The translations under genes and the position numbers were made by a program. Below are positions 1 to 5,780 of a stretch of 55,169 nt of DNA, in pieces. Position 1 is the stretch's first letter; every line of letters starts with the position of its first letter. This DNA comes from Planktothrix serta PCC 8927 (GTDB lineage Bacteria > Cyanobacteriota > Cyanobacteriia > Cyanobacteriales > Microcoleaceae): contig NZ_LR734865.1 in NCBI RefSeq assembly GCF_900010725.2, positions 125,533 to 180,701 of the forward strand. The letters run 5' to 3'. The notes beneath the pieces are model-generated. The model was given only the letters and a program-made list of their open reading frames with translations, did no database searches and was not told the origin of the DNA.

Positions 1-104
1 TAGCGCTACGCATTACGGTTAGGACATTTTTAAACCATGAAACCCTTTTAATTCTTCCTGTTCCCTGTTCCCTGTTCCCTGTTCCCTGTTCAAGTAGCGC
101 TATA
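1..104. mobile_element. MITE-like element, subfamily A (left copy)
   Basis: A short non-coding element bounded by near-inverted ends (TAGCGCTACGC at base 1 and AGTAGCGCTATA ending at 104). It carries TTAGGACA about 20 bases in and an array of four TTCCCTG heptamers at 61-88. The reverse complement of 55070-55167 aligns along almost its whole length. No transposase is encoded, so any mobility would depend on one elsewhere. Its first few bases appear cut off by the window edge. A second TATAGCAATC end begins at 101, suggesting nested insertion. Confidence 0.65.
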
Positions 105-111
105 GCAATCA

Positions 112-149
112 TTAAGCTGTTAACCCTCTAAAACAGCTTAACAGCTTAA
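112..149. terminator. Hairpin downstream of the 110-aa gene
   Basis: A perfect 12-bp inverted repeat (TTAAGCTGTTAA at 112-123, TTAACAGCTTAA at 138-149) lies just past the stop of the minus-strand gene ending at 158. No T-run follows on either strand, so intrinsic termination is uncertain. It may instead be part of a nested repeat. Confidence 0.3.
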
Positions 150-157
150 CGATTCAC

Positions 158-487
158 TCATGACTGATAACTGATAACTGATAATTGATAACTGACAACG
201 CCCCACGATCGAGGTAACGGGGAATCACTACTTTCTTCAGTCTGCTGAATTGGTACTAATGTGGAGTCCGTTGAACGGATGAGCATTTCACCACGTCCTA
301 GCGCCAAGCGCCATTGGCGTCCGATTTTCCAAGCATGAAATTTGATAGCATTCCACCGAGGATTAACAGGATATCCTGCATACCCAGAACGTAAAGCAGG
401 AATGCAAACATCATCAAGGGGAGTATACACAAATACTCCTTCAACTAATTGCACTTTTTTGAGTTTATTTTGATTTTGCTTGAACAT
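158..487 (-). CDS. Conserved hypothetical protein (110 aa) with repeat-derived tail
   Basis: I cannot assign a function. The protein is basic at the N terminus (MFKQNQNKLKKVQ), then has a compact central part rich in W, Y, R and P (YAGYPVNPRW, WKIGRQWRLALGRGEM) that looks like a folded small domain. No signal peptide or membrane segment is visible. The ATG at 487 is chosen because AGGAGG lies 8 bases upstream; a GTG at 496 overlaps that ribosome site and is unlikely. The last ~11 residues are encoded by a heptamer repeat, so the original stop was probably elsewhere. It is monocistronic by position. Being a real gene is likely; its role is unknown. Confidence 0.65.
   Translation of the reverse strand: MFKQNQNKLKKVQLVEGVFVYTPLDDVCIPALRSGYAGYPVNPRWNAIKFHAWKIGRQWRLALGRGEMLIRSTDSTLVPIQQTEESSDSPLPRSWGVVSYQLSVISYQS
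165..199. repeat. Heptamer tandem repeat (TGATAAC type)
   Basis: Five imperfect consecutive copies of TGATAAC/TGACAAC. This fits the STRR class of 7-bp repeats known in filamentous cyanobacteria. The repeat is read as the last codons of the neighbouring minus-strand gene, giving its repetitive SYQLSVISYQS tail. Confidence 0.8.
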
Positions 488-507
488 GGGTGTCACCTCC
501 TTTCTGT

Positions 508-1132
508 TTTATAGGGGTTTACTTGTGCAAACAGTCTGATATTCCCCTTTACCCAAGTAAAGCGGTTTTGGGTTGATTAAAATCCCTGAAAAGCACCCCT
601 TTATTTTTGAGTGTTTCTACAGCGTTTTAAGGATGCAAAAACATGACTAATAAAGGTAAGTTGAAGTTACCTAGAGGGTATGATCTCCCCAAGATGACTG
701 AGAATATTTGACTTTAGAGTTCGGGTATGCTTTACCCTACTTTTGGAGAGGATTTAAAAAATTTGACGTTTTGAACTTTGCTACGTCTTGAATTGCCGTT
801 GACGATGGGTTTAAGGTTATCGTCAGCGATATATTTTTGCTAACTCTAGTTAACAAGGGAGTCTGAAAGGTCATCCCCCATACAGGGTATATCTATCTTC
901 ATCGCGCCGATGATGGATTCAGCGCTGACCCTGATTTTGTATCCTTGTATCCTTGTGCGATACTTTTGAGATCGATCACTACCCTGATATCCAGGTTTAA
1001 TGTAATACTCTGGGAATTCAAACCTGCTTCATTATATCTTAAATTGTTGCAAATTAATAGCACCAATAGGAATAAACTGCTAATCTCAGGATTAACAGTT
1101 TCTAATGAATGGGATATTGAGGAAGAAGATTC
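508..1132. other. Intergenic stretch without a convincing gene
   Basis: About 625 bases. A 22-codon frame (MTNKGKLKLPRGYDLPKMTE...) starts at 643. A longer frame at 867-1136 has only a TTG start and no recognisable domain. Codon use does not resemble neighbouring genes. There is no long palindrome, no heptamer array and no tRNA-like fold that I can see. It may hold the promoter of the 110-aa gene and decayed coding sequence. Confidence 0.4.
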
Positions 1133-1744
1133 CTAAGCGGTTGCTTGGGTGAGTTCTTGCCAGCGTTGATGCCACAGTTGCATTGCAGTTTCGCCTTCGG
1201 GTAAGTCGGCAAATTCTTGACTTTGTTGTTGGAGTTCGGGAGCTAACCGTTCTAAGGCATCGAAGCTATTACAATAATGTAAAATGGTTTTCCAGCTATC
1301 TCGCCATTGTTGACAGGTTTGTTGACGCTCCCGCAGGGGTCTAAGACGTTCTTCTTCTTGCGCTTGTCGTTGGACTTCCCGTTTGAATTGTTGGGATTTT
1401 TGGGCATAAGCAGAACGCCATTCTTCCAACACCAAGGGGTTATACTGCGTTTGATAGTGCTTGACTTCTAAACTCAGCATTTCCCCTAATTGCTCTAAGC
1501 TGGAGCGATCGCTACAATTTTGAATGGCATCTAACCCCGTTTCTGTCCACAGGGGTAAACGACGGTAACTCACGAAAACCGCCTTTTTGTGTTGAATTTT
1601 TACCCAAATTTGATGATGCCAGAATTCTAGGCGCTCAATGTGTCGGGGTGCGATACTGAGTAAGGTGGCAACTTCCAGCCAAACACGGGCTAGGGGCCAT
1701 TGACTCGGAACAATAACTCCAGCCTTAATTAAATTCTGAGACAT
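1133..1744 (-). CDS. Conserved hypothetical protein (203 aa), Q/E/R-rich C-terminal half
   Basis: No domain is recognised with confidence. The N-terminal half (LIKAGVIVPSQWPLARVWLEVATLL) looks globular. The C-terminal half is dense in Q, E, R and W, for example REVQRQAQEEERLRPLRERQ, and should form long helices or a coiled coil. ATG at 1744 is preferred over a GTG at 1819: the extra residues are low-complexity and a TAGGTG ribosome-site-like sequence precedes 1744. No signal peptide or membrane helix is seen, so it is probably cytoplasmic. It is transcribed away from the VOC gene. Function is unknown. Confidence 0.6.
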   Translation of the reverse strand: MSQNLIKAGVIVPSQWPLARVWLEVATLLSIAPRHIERLEFWHHQIWVKIQHKKAVFVSYRRLPLWTETGLDAIQNCSDRSSLEQLGEMLSLEVKHYQTQYNPLVLEEWRSAYAQKSQQFKREVQRQAQEEERLRPLRERQQTCQQWRDSWKTILHYCNSFDALERLAPELQQQSQEFADLPEGETAMQLWHQRWQELTQATA

Positions 1745-2026
1745 GGGCAAACACCTAGATTCTGGACGATAATTTTCCCAAATACTAGATATAGTGTTTT
1801 TATTGGGATTTATCCGCAATTATATCCTATATCTGGTGTTTAGTCTAGTTATTGCCGAAGAAAAAAGGAAGCTGAGGGAAGGGATCGGAAAAATTTGTAG
1901 TGTAGGATACTGCAATTTGATCAACAGCGTTGTTGACAACAGACTCTATACAATAGCAGAAGTTGACACCGTTGACAAGGTTCAAGTTTTGGACATCGAG
2001 GATTTGGTTTTTAAGAAGGATAAACC

Positions 2027-2431
2027 ATGAAAATTAATAAAATCCATCACATTGCAATTATTTGTTCTAATTATCAAAAATCAAAGGATTTTTATGTCAA
2101 TCTTTTAGGGTTTGAAATTATTGCCGAAACTTTTAGAGAAAAACGGAATTCTTATAAGTTAGATTTGCGAGTGGGAACCCAAGATCAGATAGAGCTATTT
2201 TCCTTTCCCAATCCTCCTCAACGACCCAATCAACCAGAAGCTTGTGGTTTAAGACATTTAGCTTTTGAAGTCGATAATATTGATCAAACTGTTGCTGAAT
2301 TATTAGCAAAGGGAATAATAGTAGAACCCATCCGCACAGATGAAATCACAGGAAAACGATATACATTTTTTCAAGATCCAGATAATTTACCCTTAGAAAT
2401 TTATCAAAAAAATATTGATTTTGTTGATTGA
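2027..2431 (+). CDS. VOC family protein, YaeR/GloA2 type
   Basis: A small vicinal-oxygen-chelate (glyoxalase/bleomycin-resistance fold) protein of 134 aa. The sequence is strikingly like Escherichia coli YaeR. It starts with IHHIAIICSNYQKSKDFYV, then IELFSFPNPPQRPNQPEACG, then GLRHLAFEVD, and ends with KRYTFFQDPDNLPLEIYQ. Candidate metal ligands are His-8, the Glu of IELF, the His of LRHLAF and the Glu of LEIYQ. YaeR-type proteins are lactoylglutathione-lyase-like, but the true substrate is not settled. ATG at 2027 follows AAGAAGG, a weak ribosome site. It converges on the 129-aa gene. Confidence 0.85.
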   Translation: MKINKIHHIAIICSNYQKSKDFYVNLLGFEIIAETFREKRNSYKLDLRVGTQDQIELFSFPNPPQRPNQPEACGLRHLAFEVDNIDQTVAELLAKGIIVEPIRTDEITGKRYTFFQDPDNLPLEIYQKNIDFVD

Positions 2432-2441
2432 TAAAAGATCA

Positions 2442-2507
2442 GTGGGTTACAGCATATTTTGAACATTAATCAATGATTGAGTTCAATATTTTCTACACCT
2501 AACCCAC
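2442..2507. terminator. Inverted repeat between convergent genes
   Basis: GTGGGTTA (2442-2449) pairs with TAACCCAC (2500-2507). An inner pair TTGAAC/GTTCAA lies at 2459-2464 and 2481-2486. It sits exactly between two converging genes, where a bidirectional terminator would be expected. The loop is long and T-runs are weak, so a dispersed repeat is an alternative. Confidence 0.35.
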
Positions 2508-2514
2508 CTTAAAA

Positions 2515-2904
2515 TTAATCTCGAATCACAGAAGCACTGCCGTGAGCTTGTTGCCACAGGTGATAGAGTAAAGATTCAGTGCGATCGCCTAAAACAGTCA
2601 GAAAAATTCCATTTTCACCCTCTGGATCAACGGTAATCCAAGTTCCCGTTAAACTGACTTCAATAGTTTCTGTATCCGCCACACATAACGCGATCGCTTC
2701 TGAGCGTTGTAGACGAATAGCCGCCTCTAACATCGATAAAGTGGAGATATTGACAGGTAAAAGAAATGAGGCAGAACTCGGTTCAACGACCATTGTTTGG
2801 CCCATTCGCATTGCCAACTTTACTCGCAGCGCCACCAGTTGTTCTGGAGATTGACTCAGACGCTCGATATGAAAGGCTGTTTCGGTATAAGTTAACTTCA
2901 GCAT
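2515..2904 (-). CDS. Conserved cyanobacterial hypothetical protein (129 aa)
   Basis: The protein begins MLKLTYTETAFHIERL and alternates beta-like segments (ITVDPEGENGIFLTVLGD) with helices. It has no cysteine pair, signal peptide or membrane span. It resembles a family I associate with cyanobacterial genomes but that has no assigned function. ATG at 2904 is the only good start, though the ribosome site is poor. The HNH gene lies 92 bases upstream on the same strand, separated by heptamer repeats, so co-transcription is possible but not shown. Confidence 0.65.
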   Translation of the reverse strand: MLKLTYTETAFHIERLSQSPEQLVALRVKLAMRMGQTMVVEPSSASFLLPVNISTLSMLEAAIRLQRSEAIALCVADTETIEVSLTGTWITVDPEGENGIFLTVLGDRTESLLYHLWQQAHGSASVIRD

Positions 2905-2942
2905 TGATTGATCAATCCCTTTTCACAAAAGGCAAGGGTTTG

Positions 2943-2970
2943 TTGACGGTTGACGGTTGACGGTTGACGG
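2943..2970. repeat. Heptamer tandem repeat (TTGACGG)x4
   Basis: Four exact copies of TTGACGG, followed by degenerate TTAACTG-like units. It is an STRR-type array in the gap between the HNH gene and the 129-aa gene. The same heptamer forms the hairpin at 4420-4460. Confidence 0.85.
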
Positions 2971-2996
2971 TTAACTGTTAACTAACAACTGACTGC

Positions 2997-3503
2997 CTAC
3001 CTTCCTTGCCAGAAATATTCGGCGAAAGCAACAACAGGGTGGATAGGTGCTTTGGGCTTCGTGCGTAACGGCATTCGAGCTTCTTCAGGGGTGCGACTCC
3101 CTTTAACAGTATTGCAACGTTCACAAGCCGTGACCACGTTATCCCAGGTATGAGTACCCCCACGAGAACGGGGAAAGACATGATCGATGGTTAATCGTTT
3201 GGAACTCCCGCAATATTGGCAGCATTGATGATCTCGGCGCAGAATTTCCCGACGGTTTACCGGGGGAACTTTCCAAATCCGTTCTTGACCTGCCATGGTT
3301 AAGCGAATATGTGCCGGAACGTGAAGCACGGTACTGGGAGAATGGACGAACCAGCCAGCTTCATTGGAATTGAGATCCAAAGGTTCAGCTTTTCCGGTCA
3401 CTAACAACGCTATTGCCCGTTTGATATTGACTTGACTCATGGGCAAATAATTTTGGGAGAATACGACCACAGATTGCCTTAATACGTCAGTTGGGCTGGT
3501 CAC
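2997..3503 (-). CDS. HNH endonuclease family protein
   Basis: A 169-aa protein with an HNH/McrA-type nuclease core in its C-terminal half. CQYC forms the first zinc knuckle, LTIDHVFPRSRGGTHTWDN carries the catalytic His, and CERCN forms the second knuckle; KGSRTPEEA follows. The N-terminal part (VLRQSVVVFSQNYLPMS) is typical of the cyanobacterial version of this family. HNH proteins cut DNA or RNA; no partner here identifies the target. I prefer the GTG at 3503, which has GGAG 7 bases upstream and fits the family N terminus. A GTG at 3536 would add 11 residues. A hairpin at 3540-3576 lies in the probable leader. Confidence 0.85.
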   Translation of the reverse strand: MTSPTDVLRQSVVVFSQNYLPMSQVNIKRAIALLVTGKAEPLDLNSNEAGWFVHSPSTVLHVPAHIRLTMAGQERIWKVPPVNRREILRRDHQCCQYCGSSKRLTIDHVFPRSRGGTHTWDNVVTACERCNTVKGSRTPEEARMPLRTKPKAPIHPVVAFAEYFWQGR

Positions 3504-3539
3504 GGTTTTACTCCATTTAGGCTTACTGATACACACACA

Positions 3540-3632
3540 AACCCCCGCCTGTTTTTCTGATCAGGAAGCGGGGGTTCAACCAAGTCCGGTTTGAGCTTGG
3601 GTGCAGGTACAGTTCATATCCATCTGTACCTC
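3540..3632. other. Cluster of three hairpins upstream of the HNH gene
   Basis: Stem 1 pairs AACCCCCGC (3540-3548) with GCGGGGGTT (3568-3576). Stem 2 is weaker (CCAAG/CTTGG, 3580-3600). Stem 3 pairs AGGTACAG (3605-3612) with CTGTACCT (3624-3631). Read on the minus strand, stem 1 is followed by TTTGTGTGTGT, so it could end a small minus-strand transcript from the 3633-3860 region or act as a leader structure for the HNH gene. The 3633-3873 remainder holds a 79-codon GTG frame on the minus strand (3853-3614) that I do not trust as a gene. Confidence 0.4.
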
Positions 3633-3873
3633 CCGCTTTGTTGATAAAACAAGGATGGTGCAATCATCAGAGGGTTAAAGTGAAATTGCTTGGATATCCT
3701 TGATTGATCTGCTTCTAATAGATCACTATAACCACTGCTTGACTGGCCCTCATTAATCGAGGTTCCGGTTTCATGATTCCGGGTGACTCCACTGAATGAG
3801 CCCGAACCCTTGAAATGATTGGAATTTTGCCAGAGTGTGGATAAGTTGATCACTTGAAACCTAAACCTCGATA

Positions 3874-4000
3874 TATAGCAGGGAACAGGGAACAGGGAAC
3901 AGGGAACAGGGAACAGGGAACAGGGAACACCGGAGGAAAAGACTTCACTGTCTAGGTTTCAGTGTCACTCTTTGTCCTAATAGGTCTGGCGACTGCTATA
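3874..4000. mobile_element. MITE-like element, subfamily B, copy 1
   Basis: 127 bases bounded by TATAGCA and TGCTATA. Seven exact GGGAACA heptamers occupy 3881-3929. CCGGAGGAAAAGAC follows, then a variable core, then TTTGTCCTAATAGGTCT near the far end. Copy 2 at 4519-4635 is its inverted partner, with matching ends, a divergent middle and five heptamers. There is no coding capacity. Ends in TATA would suit a transposase that targets TA, which is inference. Confidence 0.7.
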
Positions 4001-4074
4001 GATAGTTTTAATCTCACGTTATTTATACTACACTAATATTACAGAGATGTCTACCTATTCATGGAGAAAAAATT

Positions 4075-4410
4075 ATGTATACCCTTCCTCGAACTTCAAC
4101 AACGGATATGGAAGTCACAAGCATTCGCCTGGAACGGGAACTCAAAGAAAGATTAAAAGGACTAGCAAAGAACAAAGGCTATCAAGCACTGATTCGAGAC
4201 ATACTATGGAATTATGTCCAACAAAAATCGGGAGATTATCGACCATCGTTGACCAGAGAAGATATTCGCGCCCATATTTCCGCCATTGCTGAACAGGAGG
4301 AACGCTGTGTCTTAACCGGAACAATTATTCGACCCAAAGAGGAAATGTTTTTAGGACTCACGTTTCAAGGCGATATGGTTCCCCTTAGTTTAAACAGTTT
4401 AGATGGCTAG
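4075..4410 (+). CDS. Ribbon-helix-helix-like DNA-binding protein (111 aa)
   Basis: Residues ~12-50 fit a CopG/Arc-type ribbon-helix-helix: a short strand (EVTSIRLERE), helix 1 (LKERLKGLAKNKG) and helix 2 (YQALIRDILWNYVQQK). The C-terminal half (~residues 60-111, with EEMFLGLTFQGDMVPLSL) is an extension I do not recognise. Such proteins usually bind operators as dimers, often as antitoxins, but no toxin gene adjoins this one. The ATG at 4075 has GGAG about 10 bases upstream. The gene sits alone between inverted copies of a mini-element (3874-4000 and 4519-4635), and a strong hairpin follows its stop. The DNA-binding role is an inference from fold pattern only. Confidence 0.6.
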   Translation: MYTLPRTSTTDMEVTSIRLERELKERLKGLAKNKGYQALIRDILWNYVQQKSGDYRPSLTREDIRAHISAIAEQEERCVLTGTIIRPKEEMFLGLTFQGDMVPLSLNSLDG

Positions 4411-4419
4411 TTAGAAACG

Positions 4420-4460
4420 GTTGACGGTTGACTGTTAGCTGCGAATAGTCAACCGTCAAC
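4420..4460 (+). terminator. 13-bp stem hairpin after the RHH gene
   Basis: GTTGACGGTTGAC (4420-4432) pairs perfectly with GTCAACCGTCAAC (4448-4460) across a 15-base loop, 10 bases after the stop codon. The arms are TTGACGG heptamers in inverted orientation, so the hairpin was probably built from repeats. No clear T-run follows. It may stabilise the mRNA 3' end rather than terminate transcription. Confidence 0.4.
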
Positions 4461-4518
4461 ACCCCTGTTCCCCCTAAAATGCTAAATTGTCATGCAGGGA
4501 TGAATTGATTAAAAACGG

Positions 4519-4635
4519 TATAGCAGTCGCTAGACCTATTAGGACAAAGACTGATGCAGCAAAGCTAAACTGTACACCTGTCTTTTCCTCCGGTGTTCCC
4601 TGTTCCCTGTTCCCTGTTCCCTGTTCCCTGCTATA
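4519..4635. mobile_element. MITE-like element, subfamily B, copy 2 (inverted)
   Basis: 117 bases from TATAGCAGTCGC to TGCTATA, in inverted orientation to 3874-4000. It carries TTAGGACAAAG at 4539-4549 and five TGTTCCC heptamers at 4594-4628. The last A of its terminal TATA is the A of the ATG of the response-regulator kinase, so the element occupies the whole upstream position where a ribosome site would be. Confidence 0.7.
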
Positions 4636-5780
4636 TGTCAGATCATCTCGGTCATATTTTAATTGTTGATGATACGCCTGATAACTTGAGGTTGTTGTCA
4701 AAAACCTTAAGTGAACAGGGCTATGAAGTTCAATGTGCGATTAATGGCAAGTTAGCGTTAATGGCGGTGAAGCATGAGCCACCGGACTTGATTTTATTAG
4801 ATATTAAAATGCCCGAAATGGATGGGTATCAAGTTTGTGAAGTCTTGAAAAGTCAGGAAAAAACGGCGGGAATTCCTGTGATTTTCTTAAGTGCTTTAGA
4901 TGATGTTTTTGATAAGGTTAAAGCCTTTACTGTTGGCGGAGTTGATTATATTACAAAACCGTTTCAAGTAGAAGAAGTTTTTGCTAGAATTGAAAATCAA
5001 TTAACGATTCGGCGTTTACAAAAACAATTACAAGATAAAAATCTAAAATTAGAACACTTAAATCAAGAATTACAGCGTTCTAATCGAGAATTAGAAGAAT
5101 TTGCTTATGTAGTTTCCCACGATTTACAGCAACCACTACAAACAATAACAGGCTTTGCAGAACTGTTATTAGCGTTGAAGTCGGAAATTAATTTAGAACA
5201 AGAAGCGGATGAGTATGTTGCCCCCATTTTAGATGAGGGGATTAGAATGCAAGAACTGATCAAGGATTTGCTAGAATATAGTCGAGTGGGAACGAAAAAA
5301 CGTAAATTTGAAGCTACCGACTGTCAGGATGTTTTCAGAAAATCTTTAGCTCATCTGCATAGTGCGATTGAAGAAAGTCGTGCTATTATTACTTCTGAGC
5401 CGTTACCAACGGTGATGGCGGATCGGATTCAAATGGGGCAATTGTTTCAAAATTTAATCGGTAATGGCATTAAATATCAACGTCCTAATGTTCAGCCTAA
5501 AATAGTAATTTCAGTTCAAGAAAAGCCCCAAGAATGGCTATTTAAGGTTGAAGATAATGGGATTGGAATTAAACCCGAAAATTTTGACCGGATTTTTCAA
5601 GTGTTTCAGCGTCTTCATACCAATCAAGAATATCCGGGGACTGGGGTAGGGTTAGCAATTTGTAAAAAAATTATTGATCGTCATCGGGGAAAAATTTGGA
5701 TAGAATCAGAATGGGGAATTGGAACTACATTTTATTTTACATTACCAAAATCAGATCAGGAGGATTATGATAACTCCTAA
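4635..5780 (+). CDS. Response regulator-histidine kinase (REC-HisKA-HATPase)
   Basis: A 381-aa signalling protein with an N-terminal receiver domain and a C-terminal kinase. REC spans ~6-122: acidic pair D12-D13, phospho-acceptor D56 (LILLDIKMP), K108 in ITKPF. A coiled-coil linker (~124-155) leads to HisKA with H162 in VVSHDLQQPLQ, the phytochrome-like type. HATPase_c has an N-box (NLIGNGIKYQ), DNGIGI and GTGVGLAICKKI. No membrane helix or sensor domain is visible, so input probably comes through the REC domain. The ATG at 4635 is in the family-typical place, but its upstream sequence is a mini-element with no ribosome site. The downstream kinase starts inside this gene's 3' end, implying translational coupling. 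Confidence 0.9.
   Translation: MSDHLGHILIVDDTPDNLRLLSKTLSEQGYEVQCAINGKLALMAVKHEPPDLILLDIKMPEMDGYQVCEVLKSQEKTAGIPVIFLSALDDVFDKVKAFTVGGVDYITKPFQVEEVFARIENQLTIRRLQKQLQDKNLKLEHLNQELQRSNRELEEFAYVVSHDLQQPLQTITGFAELLLALKSEINLEQEADEYVAPILDEGIRMQELIKDLLEYSRVGTKKRKFEATDCQDVFRKSLAHLHSAIEESRAIITSEPLPTVMADRIQMGQLFQNLIGNGIKYQRPNVQPKIVISVQEKPQEWLFKVEDNGIGIKPENFDRIFQVFQRLHTNQEYPGTGVGLAICKKIIDRHRGKIWIESEWGIGTTFYFTLPKSDQEDYDNS

Noticed and set aside
945-1136. 63-codon plus-strand frame
   Set aside because: TTG start, no ribosome site, no recognisable domain, and codon use unlike neighbours; listed as intergenic.
1794-2030. 78-codon frame ending in an ATGA overlap with the VOC gene
   Set aside because: It runs antisense through the upstream end of the gene at 1133-1744 and has no domain. 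The hydrophobic start looks like AT-rich chance. The overlap with the VOC start is suggestive but not enough.
2579-2854. Long plus-strand frames opposite the 129-aa gene
   Set aside because: Antisense shadows; the minus-strand gene has the better codon pattern.
3570-3602. Possible tRNA T-arm (GGTTCAACC-like sequence)
   Set aside because: No acceptor, D or anticodon arm fits around it; the bases belong to hairpin stems.
3614-3853. 79-codon minus-strand frame
   Set aside because: GTG start, low-complexity composition and no match I know. Kept only as part of an unexplained region.
3881-3929. CRISPR-like array of GGGAACA
   Set aside because: Seven contiguous copies of a 7-bp unit with no spacers; this is an STRR, not CRISPR.
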